13,476 nt of DNA, from NCBI GenBank assembly GCA_001970855.1, contig LSSN01001581.1, positions 1 to 13,476 on the forward strand. The letters run 5' to 3'. Of this stretch, positions 1 through 9,548 are shown one piece after another. The first letter of the stretch is position 1; each line of letters opens with the position of its first letter. Source of the stretch: Smittium culicis (lineage: Eukaryota > Kickxellomycota > Harpellomycetes > Harpellales > Legeriomycetaceae). The notes beneath the pieces were generated by a model. That model was not told where the DNA came from and made no database searches. It saw only the letters and a list, made by a program, of their open reading frames with translations. Both the position numbers and the translations under genes were made by a program.

Positions 1-1352
1 ATTTTTTTCTCTTATTATCGACCACAATATTTTTATTATCGTCGAATATTGGGCCATTAGAAATATTATTATTTGCATTATTTGTAGTTAATTTAATAAA
101 ATTCCATGCTTTTCTGGAGTCATTATTTATAAGATGATACTTAACCTTTTTTAATTTTTTCAATTAAAATATCTTCGAATTGGCTTTTTTTGACTTTTAA
201 TATTCATTTTTGGCCTTTTTATAAGTTTCAAAAATCGATTTTAGACTTTTTATAAAGTTTTTTTTTTTAAAGTTTAATTTTTTTAATAGATTTAGACTAT
301 AAAAAAAATTTTTTTTGGTCCGCCGGACCGTCCAAAATTCCTAGACGATTGGATTCTGGCCATACTATACCAATTAATCCATTTATATCATTATCTATTT
401 CGATTGAATCGACAGCCAATGAATCAAATCTCTTATTATTTTTTAACCTGTCACTGATCGATTTCATTTTTTTCACGTTGATTTTTTTGATTGTGTCAAT
501 ATTATCAAAACTCTCAACTTCCAATTCTGCTGTGATCAGAAAATGGTCAGATATACCCAGATATTTATTTCAAGTGAAATTTTTGGGTTGAAAATGTATA
601 CTGGTCTAAAATATATTATCAATCAATCTCCCCATTTTATTTTTGTTCCACCTTGAGTCGATGGAGTTTGATACGGAAGCTAAATTAAAGTTGATCCCAG
701 ATTCTTTAAGAATAATTATAGCTCTTCCAACGCCTATACTGATATCACCACATCCAAAAATCTTTTCTTTGGATCTAGTTTTAATATAATTAACCATCTG
801 ATCCACAGTATTTTTTTTCCTACGCCACTAATGGGTATACGGTAGTTAATTATTTTTATTTTAAAGCTATTATTTATTCTACAGAGCCTTGGATTTTACC
901 TGACACTCAAGTGATATTTATATTTAACTCGGCTATTTTTAGTCCATATTTATCTCGGACTCCGACTAATAAACCAGTAACACCTTTTGTTATTTCATAC
1001 TTTGACTATATGCACGAATAACCTAGTATTCTGAATATGTAGGTTTTCTTTGTCAGAAATTTTTCTTGAAGCAAAATTATATCTGGCTTTGATTTTTTTT
1101 AATAATAATTACAGCTCAGATTTTATTGATTTTATACCACTGATATTAAAAGTCATAGTTTATAAATTATTATTTATATTATTATTAGTTGAGACAAAAA
1201 AAATTTTTTTTTTGCTTTCTAAATCTTTTATTAATTTCACTGCGAACTTTCACTGCTAGTGCTTTTTCGATTTTTTTAATTTCGGCTGATGACGGCTACT
1301 TTTTTGATTTTTCAGAGTATACAAGTCGTGTCTGAAGGCTTTTTTTTACGGT
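1..1352 (-). pseudogene. Decayed non-LTR (LINE) retrotransposon, endonuclease region, partial
   Basis: The minus strand carries the remains of an endonuclease/exonuclease/phosphatase (EEP) domain as found in LINE elements, spread over all three frames. In 5' to 3' order on the minus strand there is a basic stretch at about 1352-1200 (SAEIKKIEKALAVKVRSEI), MTFNISGI at about 1155, the catalytic-Glu segment KPDIILLQEKF at 1089-1057, GLLVGVRDKYGLKIAEL near 975-925, GCGDISIGVGRA where GDxN is expected (ORF 606-806), SRWNKNKMGRLID, and the terminal motif GISDHFLITAEL at 557-522. From 143 to the left edge one open frame reads SRKAWNFIKL, then NGPIFDDNKN, which is the linker typical between endonuclease and reverse transcriptase. 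Stops and frameshifts separate the pieces and the GDxN Asn is lost, so the copy is dead. The reverse transcriptase should lie beyond base 1. The family is clear; the clade (Tad-like or L1-like) is not. Confidence 0.8.
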
Positions 1353-1419
1353 TCAATTTTTTAATATTAAACATGCTTGATTCTAAGCTTGAATTATAAA
1401 TAATAAAATTTCTTATTGT

Positions 1420-1440
1420 GCTGGAATTTAATTCTCCAGC
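1420..1440. repeat. Small inverted repeat (hairpin) beside a TTAA element
   Basis: GCTGGA at 1420-1425 and TCCAGC at 1435-1440 form a 6-bp stem with a 9-base loop containing TTAA. It ends one base before the TTAA element at 1442. It may be a footprint of, or target for, that element, but a role is not shown. Confidence 0.4.
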
Positions 1441-1441
1441 G

Positions 1442-1542
1442 TTAACCCTCCTAGCCCTGAATTTTTAATTTTTATAATGCTTAAAGCGTGTATTTGAATC
1501 ATCAAATGCATATTTAATGCACTCCAGGACTTGGAGAGTTAA
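1442..1542. mobile_element. Short TTAA-flanked inverted-repeat element (piggyBac-like MITE, third family)
   Basis: The left end reads TTAACCCTCCTAGCCCTG and the right end, read on the other strand, reads TTAACTCTCCAAGTCCTG. These are imperfect terminal inverted repeats that include TTAA on both sides. At 101 bp it is about half the length of the two families seen further right, and its ends differ (CTCC instead of TTTC). There is no coding capacity. TTAA targets and CCC-starting ends are the hallmark of the piggyBac superfamily. With one copy in view, assignment rests on the ends alone. Confidence 0.55.
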
Positions 1543-1640
1543 ATATTAGCAATTTATTTATTTATTTATATTTTTTTTGTGATTTTCTTGCATTATAAAT
1601 ATATTTGGTATTTTATAATTTTTATATTTGGAATTTGAAT

Positions 1641-1919
1641 CTAAATAGAAGAATCGCTAGAATAATCCACTATATCATTCAAATATTGCTCAATAGCAAT
1701 TTTCATCCGTGATGCATCACGTGATTTTATGTTGCTTCTGCTGTTATTAAAATCAGCTTCAGATTTAATTATAAGACTAGAAGATCCTTCTTCCATATTA
1801 TGATCCTCATTTAAATTAGGAAAAAAAAGGTACATAAGAGCTTGGTTCAGTTCTTTTTTTTTTCGATTATGACACCAGTACCTACCATCAAGAAAATGCG
1901 AATTATATTCTATTCTATT
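1641..1919 (-). CDS. Uncertain open frame or gene fragment, unknown function
   Basis: A stop-to-stop frame of 92 sense codons runs from 1919 to the TAG at 1643-1641, and the first ATG is at 1835 (64 residues). The upstream part contains RYWCHNRKKK. The downstream part is acidic and serine-rich (NMEEGSSSL) and ends DYSSDSSI. No family is recognised. It lies just 5' of the decayed LINE on the same strand, so it could be an upstream part of that element, or a remnant of another transposase. In DNA this AT-rich a frame of this length is uncommon but can occur by chance. No splice-linked partner was found. Confidence 0.25.
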   Translation of the reverse strand, partial: NRIEYNSHFLDGRYWCHNRKKKELNQALMYLFFPNLNEDHNMEEGSSSLIIKSEADFNNSRSNIKSRDASRMKIAIEQYLNDIVDYSSDSSI

Positions 1920-1922
1920 CTA

Positions 1923-2504
1923 ACTTTGTCTAAAGTATTTCAATTTTTACCAAAGTGCGGTGCATAAAAGCTATATGAGGTTTTAGTGGTATGATTACAC
2001 GTAAGGCTACACTTTCTGTGGTAATTAGTCAATTTTACTCGGATAAAGCAAAAAAAAAAAGGAAAAAAGAGTTCATAAATTATTTAACCCTATTTGCCCA
2101 TTCAAAAGGTTCTTTTTCAAAGGTAGTGAGTTTGAAGAAAGTCTTATTCCGGAGACAAACAGCCAAATAAAACCATAGAATACTTATAAAAAGCTAGGCG
2201 GAGAGCAAGTGAAAGCTGATGTATACTTGTGCTTGAATTGTAGTTTTTCTATCATATTTTTGAAAATTTAAACCAGTTTTGAACTTAGCCGCTACCTAGA
2301 AACTTCAAAAATCTAATAATACTTTTTGAAAAAAGAAAAATAGGATCTCTGCATAGTCCTTTAACCTTTATAAAAATGTGACAGAAAAAATCAAATTGAA
2401 AGAGTAGTATTTAGAACTTAATAAATAAACGGAGATATTAATTAGACAACTCGCATATAAATAAATATAGTAAATTAAAAGGATAAAAAATAAATATAAT
2501 ATTT
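1923..2504. other. 3' flank of GSH1, no gene seen
   Basis: AT-rich spacer with A tracts near 2050-2066 and no open frame or recognisable repeat. The GSH1 3' untranslated region must lie here on the minus strand, but there is no clear AATAAA in the first 100 bases after the stop. Confidence 0.4.
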
Positions 2505-5142
2505 TTATGAAGGAGGGCAGTTTGATTCTGAAATTTCTGTGCACTTCTTCATCAGGTCGTACAGGATTTTCTCGCTAACAATAGAATCCTTTTTGTAATC
2601 TTTGTGTTCAGAAACGAAATCACGGAGATATCTAGCGTTGGTTTTCAGCTCACCAGTGGCTCTTTGTCTGATAAATTCCAGGTATTTGTTAAACTTACAC
2701 ATAGTAACAACATCAATATTGCTGCTGTTTAAATAATTTTCGACAATTGAAAGCAAACCTGGGAAACCACCAAGTGTTTGTTGACCACACATAATTTCTT
2801 GTACCGTCATTTCCTCGATTGATACTGGTAAATACTCTACATCAGGGAGAGAGAATGTTGGGTAGTCCTTGCTAAACAGAAGGGGCTTAGACTTATTTTC
2901 GTCAGAATAAATATCTGAAGGACTTGATGCTTTGATAAACGGCTTTGAACTTGAAGAGTTTATAGGTTCATCACTGCCCTCAATACTCTTTTCCTTTTCC
3001 GTCATTTGATTTTCGTGTCCATGTTTATCAACAGAGAATATATTTCTATCGCTAGATGTAGGGGAATTTGAGCGTGATTGTAAAGGAGTTGGCAGACTGC
3101 TTTTTCTTGAAAATACGTTTTTGCGGAAGAAAAATTTACTATTTAAAACAGAATCACGTGCATGTGCTCTTTCCATATTAATGTCCATTTTACTAACTGG
3201 AATATAAAAGTCGAGGTCAAATGATAAAATAGCTCTTGATAATAGTATAATAAATACAGAGAATGCTGCATTTTCAAAATCGGTTAGCTGGATCTCAATT
3301 GGTCTAAATTCTACTCTCCATCCGATATCAGAGTTTGGTGGTGGAGGCTTAAATCTTACGTTTTGCCAGTTGGTAGATTGTATGTTCTCGAAATGGTCAC
3401 TAGAATTTTCATTATCAAGGTCAAGGAGTTCCTCATAAAGAACCAATGGGTCGCGAATAAATAAGTGAGAAATGTGTTTTGCAAGCAGTTCATCAACACC
3501 ATTTTCCTTTAAAGTGTCGTAAGATTCTTGATCATACTCAATCTTGATGTCATTAAACTCTTCTCTAAAGAACCCATCATTTGAACCCAAGTATGAGTCA
3601 ATTGTGCCGTATCTAGATTTGGGGATTCTTTTGTATTTACCTGATAGTGGTTTAAGGCCACGTTCTTCAGGCGTACGATCGTCTACAGAGGCACTAATAA
3701 TATTCCAGCGGCAGTCTGTATCAGCTAAATATCCTTTGAGAATGGGTGTAGAGGCTGACAAGGACATAGCAATAGCAGTGATAGGTGCTAACTGGTCATA
3801 TAGGCGTCTAGCTTCATTCAGGTCTGAAGCTTGAAAAGTAACTTGGAGACAGCAACAACCCATACCGAAGCCCATTGCATCCATATATATATGATCGGGC
3901 TTAGCTGCGCCGTTTTTGGCCTCAGAGTCACCAGGGAATAGATTTCGATCCCAAGGAATAGAGTTATCAATAAAGGGTTTTGGAGTATTTATATCATGGA
4001 AAACAGGGATATTGATTTCAACTTTAGATCCCCTTCTCTGTCTGATATTGGCTGCCAGAGTTCTAAAACAAGTAAATAAGGATATAATATCTTGGGAAAA
4101 TAAAAGTAGAAATGAGGAAATTCGGAAAGGAAAATTTCTAATACTAAGCTATTCAGTTTAAAAACAAAAAAAAGTCAAAAAACGCGTTTTACCTGAAGCG
4201 TGGATGAGGATTAATTATTTCATCTGGTAAGAACAAGCTCTGGAAAAACTTCCCATCAGGTTTATAGTAAGGAGTTAGCCAGTCTCCATTACCCATTGAT
4301 GGGAATGTGGAAACAGAAAGAATAAATTGATTTGGGCCCAAGAGAGCGGTAGTTTCTTGACGCCTAGAATAACAGAAAGTGGTAATTAGGAATAGGTGCA
4401 TAAGGTGATTGATTTTGTAATGAGCATTAAAATAAGCTACAGAAAAAATATTAAATATACCTATATCTCATACTTGGTTCGACTTTAGTTAAATCTTTAA
4501 AGTTGGAGCCATATGGTTCACCAGGAGTTCCTAATATTGAATATAAAGAATAGAGATTAGACAAATAAATTTATAATATAAAATAAAGGAATGAATCATG
4601 TTATTCTTATAACTAACCTTCAACCATGAAATCGCCAAATTCAGGTCTCCATAGTGACTTCAAAGGTTTGACTCTAAAAGTTGACATAGTTTATGGGAAT
4701 TAATTAATATTAAAGTATTAGTAAACGCCAAAAAAAAAAAGATTATAACTGAAAAGTTCAAAAGGGTAAAAATATGATTTGCAATTACTCTTTTCCTTCA
4801 GCTTTCAGTTTAAGGTATTCTTCTTCTTGAGCAACGAGTTTATCAAGAATTCCAGCAGCACATTTAGATAGTCGCACTTTTTCGTTCTCTTCATCAAATT
4901 CAACAATGATATATTCAATCTATTTTAGTATTAAATAAATTGTAAATAAAAAATAGCTCCTTATATATACAGCTACGTGGTTAGACTGGTACCTCGTCAC
5001 CCCACAACAGATTTCTTCGTTCAATGGTTTTGAGTTTATTCCAAATGTTCAAAAACTGCTGGATTCCGTTTCTTCTTACATGACAAGAATATTTCTTGGC
5101 CTCTTCCCAGTCCAATGGAGTACCCAAAGACAACAAACCCAT
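2505..5142 (-). CDS. GSH1: Glutamate-cysteine ligase (gamma-glutamylcysteine synthetase), six exons, 711 aa
   Basis: This enzyme joins L-glutamate and L-cysteine using ATP, the first and rate-limiting step of glutathione synthesis in the cytosol. I read the exons as 5142-4993, 4919-4789, 4673-4618, 4530-4461, 4363-4193 and 4062-2505. They sum to 2136 nt and stay in frame. The introns are 73, 115, 87, 97 and 130 nt, each GT..TAG. The product starts MGLLSLGTPLDW, the usual fungal start. Family blocks follow in order: LLWGDE-IEY (44-53; acidic residues bind metal and substrate), EGTPGEPYG (112-120), LFLPDEIINPHPRF (179-192), RRGSKVEI (202-209), MDAMGFGMGCCCLQVTFQA (253-271), DDRTPEERG (320-328), HLFIRDP (392-398), HFENIQSTNWQ (416-426), GWRVEFRP (440-447), DFENAAFSV (454-462) and RATGELKTNARYLRDFV (660-676). 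A Ser-rich insertion of about 100 residues occupies roughly 509-609. Length is slightly above the yeast enzyme. The gene looks intact. Confidence 0.95.
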
Positions 5143-5600
5143 AATTGAGATTTATTTATATATGTAAAAGAGCCGGGGCTTAGTTAAACGGGGGGAGGAA
5201 ATTATAGGAAGTAAGGCTATAATTAAATTTTAATAATCTAAGAAAGTGAAAAATAACACAAATTAGAAACTAAGTATGGTGAAGATATAGAGGGGGGAAA
5301 TGAAGAAAAGGAAGGTTCTGTAGGATTGACGAAGCTTTACTCATAAAATTAAAATTAAGGCAGTAAAATGTGAGAATTATTACCGCAAAAACCACAAGGA
5401 AAGCAAAATAAAGGGGTCGATGTTAATAAACAGAAAATCAAGAGCTAAATAGTGGAGTTAAACCTAGCTGAGTGTTTGATTATTCACAAAACAGAAAAGA
5501 AGTAGGAAAAGGAAAGATTTTTATATCAAAAAAAGGTCTATTTGCATGATTTGACTTTGAGCATGAAGTGATTAAGTTAGTGTTGTCTTAGTCAGCATAA
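5143..5600 (-). promoter_or_regulatory. GSH1 5' flank with TTAGTCA (Yap1/AP-1 type) motif
   Basis: The bases before the GSH1 start hold a TATA-like run (ATATATAAATAAA, about 12-24 bases before ATG) and a purine/pyrimidine-biased stretch near 5175-5215. TTAGTCA at 5588-5594 (TGACTAA on the gene strand), about 450 bases upstream, matches the Yap1 response element. In yeast, Yap1 activates GSH1 through such a site. A single 7-base match in AT-rich DNA is weak evidence, and it overlaps a decayed repeat. Confidence 0.25.
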
Positions 5601-5990
5601 ATCTGAATAAAGCAGTCTGGTCGATAAGAAAGTACCTTAATTTGTATAATTTGCATTTTGCATGATTGGGCCTATTAGTGCCTAGATTTGCCATTCATTT
5701 TTTCACATTTAAATTGCGCTTTTAAGCATTTTGTGGTCCACTGAATCGATTAGAAATACTTTGTTATATGGATATGTGGGATATTTTTTTACGTTTATTT
5801 TTATTTTTTGTTCAAATACTCTACGCTCGCCTTAATGCTTTGGAAACATCATTATTATACAAAGCGTTTTTGGTTTTAGTAATTAAAGATTTGTTACCGT
5901 TTTTAATTTTTTTTAGTTGCTGAACATCGAGCCAAGCTTTATACCGCTAAATTTTGATTTTAAATAACGTCTTATCTAATTCTGACATTT
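5590..5990 (-). pseudogene. Probable reverse-transcriptase fossil of a LINE
   Basis: One minus-strand frame reads NKVF-LI-DSVDHKMLKSAI at about 5765-5717, close to reverse-transcriptase motif A (KAFDSVDHxxL). Exactly 37 codons further, in the same frame, GTFLSTRLLYSDL (5636-5598) resembles the GxPLSPLLFxL motif. Several stops lie between. Upstream in another frame, about 5937-5822, is a basic open stretch (KAWLDVQQLKKIKNGNKSL, then KALRRA), like the segment ahead of the polymerase domain. It is a separate copy from the one at the left edge. The match is short and eroded, so chance similarity is not excluded. Confidence 0.4.
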
Positions 5991-6181
5991 ACCTTATCTA
6001 TTGTTTAAATATGCGAACTGAATTAATAGAGGTTTTATTTGTGTAATACTAGAAATTTTATACTTTCCTACTAAATCATTCCTTTCAATGCAAGCATAAA
6101 ATATGATGTAGGTACCAAAAATAATATTCTTTTATTTTAGATAGATTTCTCATAGAGATAAAAAATATTCCCACTATACTT

Positions 6182-6376
6182 TTAACCAAATTTCAGGCGG
6201 TAGAATATTTTTAATCTATCATATACAGCCAAATGCATTCAATTAAAATAGCATACTTTCGGGACTTGATTAAATATTGATTAATTGTAGAATAGCAGCA
6301 AACAGAATAAGCCTTTAAATTGTTGTCAAGCCAATAATTACATTTATTAAAAGAGTGCTGTGCGGAAAAGGGGAAA
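6182..6376 (-). mobile_element. piggyBac-like MITE, family B, reverse orientation, degenerate
   Basis: The left boundary TTAACCAAATTTCAGGCGGTAGA matches the right end of family B, read in reverse, and continues with the shared interior TTCAATTAAAAT (6238-6249), also found in the copy at 10502. The other end, read on the minus strand, gives CCCCTTTTCCGCACAGCACTC, a worn version of the B left end. The right TTAA is mutated. It is about 195 bp with no coding capacity. Confidence 0.65.
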
Positions 6377-7353
6377 TATTCTCATTCAAATTCCTTCATC
6401 AATAGCGCATTAGAAATCTTTTTTGAAAATATAAGGTAGCTCAACTTTTAATTTTTGCACAAGTTCTACAAATTTATTATCAAGCAGAATATATCCCGAT
6501 TTTTCTAATGTTACTTTATAATAGCCCAGTTAATATTAATGGGCTGAGTTTTTTTTTGAGCCAATTTATTTGCTGACTCGAGTTTTTCTATAATAGTTGG
6601 TTTTATATATCCATTTACAGATATTTTTTATACAAACTTTTAAAATTGAAAATTAATTGTTGTGTATGAAATACATACAAGATCCTATTTAAAAAAAATT
6701 TCCGCCTAGAATTGTTTAACTCGCGGATGAAAAAAAAGTCTTAATTATATTACAAATAATTTCAAGCAAACGATATTACACAAATTATATCTAAATTTTA
6801 TACGCTTATAAATATAAGTATCGACATTTCTCAAGTTATTTCCGTTATCAATGCCAAAATTGAAATCCAAAGATTTAAGCTAGTATAATTATTTTTTCAA
6901 ATCGCTCTTAATTTATAAACAGACAATTATTATTATACCGAAACACATGAAGGAGTTAAACATGTTTCGGGATTCTAAATGCTAATTTTTTCGCTTTTAA
7001 TTCATTCCTAAGGTATTTTGAAAATGGTTCATCCTTAATTAGATCGATCTTGGTAATAAAGGTCCATATTTCCTGGCTATAAACTTTGAGTATCAAATTA
7101 TTACCCAAAGGTTTATAAAGAATTATATTACTATAATAAAGTCAAATACATATTGTAGTATGACTTCAATTTATGAATAATCAATAAAGTATAAAAGCTT
7201 AGTATACCTTAAAGGAAAATAAAAGGCTGTTTTCTAAAATAGTATTAAACTAACATAATAATTTAGTATTATCCAACTACAAAAACTGCAAGTAATTAGT
7301 AATCTAGGGTCGAATGCATAAATTTATTACTACTGGATATTGTACAAACTATA
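6377..7353. other. Gene-poor AT-rich spacer with two short inverted repeats
   Basis: No intact gene is seen. AGCCCA (6523-6528) pairs with TGGGCT (6540-6545) around TTAATATTAA, and a run of nine T follows at 6549-6557. CCGAAACAcATG at 6938-6949 pairs with CATGTTTCGG at 6961-6970. Short open stretches on the minus strand (about 6640-6410 and 7130-6980) read like protein, but their length is within what chance allows at this base composition. Confidence 0.35.
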
Positions 7354-7549
7354 TTAACCCTTTCCGGGGCCAACAGTCTTAGACTCTACTAAAAATCATA
7401 ATTGGATATGCCAAATAAAACTTAGCTATTGGATTAGTTGAAATAAATATCCTATAAAATATCAACATTTTATTTTAATTTATCAGTTTATCTTTTGATT
7501 GGATAGTTTTGGTGGTTCATAAAAAGCCAACCGCCCCTGAAAGTGTTAA
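7354..7549 (+). mobile_element. piggyBac-like MITE, family A, best-preserved copy
   Basis: This 196-bp unit is bounded by TTAA on both sides (7354-7357 and 7546-7549). The left end is TTAACCCTTTCCGGGGCC. The right end, read on the minus strand, is TTAACACTTTCAGGGGCGG, so the terminal repeats agree over most of 16 bases. A subterminal 36-base block (7499-7534) matches 13441-13476 at 32 positions. There is no open frame, so it would depend on a transposase encoded elsewhere. Confidence 0.8.
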
Positions 7550-8190
7550 GCCAAATCTAAATTTTTTTTTTTATTCTCGGATTTTTATAACATAAATAAC
7601 TTCTAAATTAATAAAAAAGGTAAAGTTAATAAATCATATTTGGAATATACGTAATTTCTTGAGAGTATTAGTAATCAATAAGCTGGAGTTTTGCGCAGTT
7701 CAGAATTATAGGCTTCTGGATTTATAATGAAAAGCTAGATTGCAGTTAAATAAGCAGGTCCATTCTAGCGCCCCCGTGCTATATTTACATCAAGTTGACC
7801 TTATCGTTAAACAATGCAAGCTATTGATTATATACTTTTTCTTTTTTTTTTTTTTTTTTCAAACCTGAGATATGGCTTATTAGCTCATAAACATTAAGCC
7901 CTTGATTTCAATTACATTAAGAAACATCAAATTAAATTTTAATGTTATTTATGGATTTGAAAGGCATGAAAAATTAGTATTCCATTTGGTGATTTCCCGC
8001 AGCAATATACTATTTTTTGTGCATAAAAAACATACTAAATGAATTAGCATAAGATATGCAAGTTTTTTAAAATAAATTAGAAATTTCTCATTATAATATT
8101 CTTGTAAGTGAATATTTTAATTATTTATCTGACGGATTACATATTTGATCTTTAGTTTCATAGTTTTGTTAGTCATATTGCAGATTTTTT
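7550..8190. other. Gene-free AT-rich spacer with an 18-T tract
   Basis: Nothing gene-like is supported. A run of 18 T sits at 7842-7859. On the minus strand this is an A18 run that could be an old retroposon tail, but no matching target-site duplication was found. Confidence 0.35.
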
Positions 8191-8404
8191 ACGAAGAGAG
8201 CGCTTTTATGTATAAAGAGTTACAACGCTTGAAATTTCTTATTTAATTGATTTCCAGTAAATAAAATCTTGTATTTTTTTTTTAGCAAATAATACTTTCA
8301 GAATAAAATAGATAATGGATATGCCTTTTCATTCCTGCCAATAATATTGTCTACAAATGGATCCAAGCTAGTGACATTAAACTGCAACAAAGCGCTCTCT
8401 TCGT
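8191..8404. repeat. Perfect 16-bp inverted repeat bounding 214 bp
   Basis: ACGAAGAGAGCGCTTT at 8191-8206 is repeated exactly in reverse complement at 8389-8404. Each arm contains the palindrome AGCGCT, but the other ten positions also agree. It could be the ends of a further small inverted-repeat element. No target duplication is evident in the flanks and the interior has no recognised gene. Confidence 0.5.
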
Positions 8405-8503
8405 TTAGAATTCCCCATACAATATCCTGATTTCCATTCTGAATGATTAAAATTTTTTGAAATCTTAAATAGCATCTAATTAATTAATTTTTTAACCTAG
8501 TAT

Positions 8504-8698
8504 TGGACCCCTATCGTCCAACACTCTTTAATAAAAATGAACTTGTTGATTAGTTTACAGTTTAATAGTAAGAATAATATTCATTTTTTATCCAAACAAC
8601 TCATTATTTTTGTGATACTCGCTGTTGAACTTTATTTATTGATTACAGCTGGATATATTTGGTTCATACAAAAGAGACTAACGCCTGGGAAAGTTTAA
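8504..8698 (+). mobile_element. piggyBac-like MITE, family B, degenerate copy
   Basis: The left end TGGACCCCTATCGTCCAACACTC matches the intact B left end TTAACCCTTTCCCGTCCATCACTC, with a mutated TTAA. The right end, read on the minus strand, is TTAAACTTTCCCAGGCG. Interior text such as TTAATAAAAATGAACTTG aligns with the copy at 10020. It is about 195 bp and non-coding. Confidence 0.6.
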
Positions 8699-9158
8699 AA
8701 TTAGGTATTTGTATAATTGATTTCTGATAATTATTTTCGAGTGGTACATATGCTTTTTAAAAATGCTTAGTATAAAAAATTTTAATATTCTTGATTCGCT
8801 AGAGCTTTTTTGATCCCATTAATTTACTGATATATGGGTGATTATTTATAGAAGAGCGGGGCTTTTTCTATTTAAATTTTCCTGCTTATCAGCTGTATTT
8901 TGATTTTTATATTTTTTTATTAAACACTATCAAATGAAATACATGTCATAACAAATATTTTATCCAATTCAGATTAGCAAATTATGCTCCTAAGAAATAA
9001 AGTTTCGCTTCACATAAGAATATCCCATATGTAAGGCTCATAAAAATTTTTCTTTTTTTCTTATTGAATTACACTGCTTATTATCGATTTTAAGGGGTCT
9101 CAGCGTAAAATTTTTTTAAATTCTTATTACTCTACCAGGATTTATGACGGACTTCTAT
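8699..9158. other. AT-rich spacer between MITEs, no gene seen
   Basis: No open frame longer than chance and no recognisable RNA gene. Stop frequency in the best minus-strand frame is about what the base composition predicts. Confidence 0.35.
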
Positions 9159-9325
9159 TTAACCCTTTACTGTACAATAATCTTTAAAAAAATCAAATTT
9201 ATAATTTGCTGCTAATTTACCATAAACAAATATTTCTTACAACCTCGGAATTAAAGTGCTTTAGTAGAATTTAATTTGATATATTTTATAGATCAAAAAT
9301 AGTCTACCGCCCAAAAAAGTGTTAA
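9159..9325 (+). mobile_element. piggyBac-like MITE, family B, internally deleted copy
   Basis: The unit is bounded by TTAA at 9159-9162 and 9322-9325. The left end is TTAACCCTTTACTGTAC and the right end on the minus strand is TTAACACTTTTTTGGGCGG. At 167 bp it is roughly 28 bp shorter than its relatives. Twenty bases at 9183-9202 recur exactly, in reverse complement, at 10654-10673 in another B copy, which confirms family membership. Confidence 0.75.
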
Positions 9326-9548
9326 GGAATAGCTTATTATGCGAATGGTATGTTTGAAGCTTGATTAAACTTACCAATCTTAGAGATAGTTGATATATTT
9401 AGGCAATTGGAAAAATAGTAACCAATTTAAATATTTATAAAATGTCGATTAAATGTGCAATAATACACACAAATCACGCAATTATCACAACATTTCATTT
9501 ATCTACCAGTTTGAGTTATGTAGATCAAAAATTTTTTACAATTATCTT

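Noticed and set aside
349..591. 80-codon hydrophobic open frame on the plus strand
   Set aside because: It is the complement of the LINE endonuclease fossil. The Ile/Leu/Phe richness comes from antisense AT-rich codons.
1050..1259. 69-codon hydrophobic plus-strand frame resembling a membrane peptide
   Set aside because: It is antisense to the same LINE fossil, and T-rich DNA yields Phe/Leu/Ile by composition.
2087..2102. TTTAACCCTATTTGCCC as another TTAA element end
   Set aside because: No matching inverted end was found within several hundred bases on either side.
3544..3834. 96-codon open frame on the plus strand
   Set aside because: It lies opposite the conserved exon 6 of GSH1 and is a shadow of that gene.
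3916..4161. 81-codon open frame on the plus strand
   Set aside because: It spans the start of GSH1 exon 6 and intron 5 on the opposite strand, with no family features.
7842..7859. T18 tract as the tail of a minus-strand retroposon
   Set aside because: No target-site duplication matching the flank (TATATAATCAATAGC) was found upstream, so it is treated as a simple repeat.
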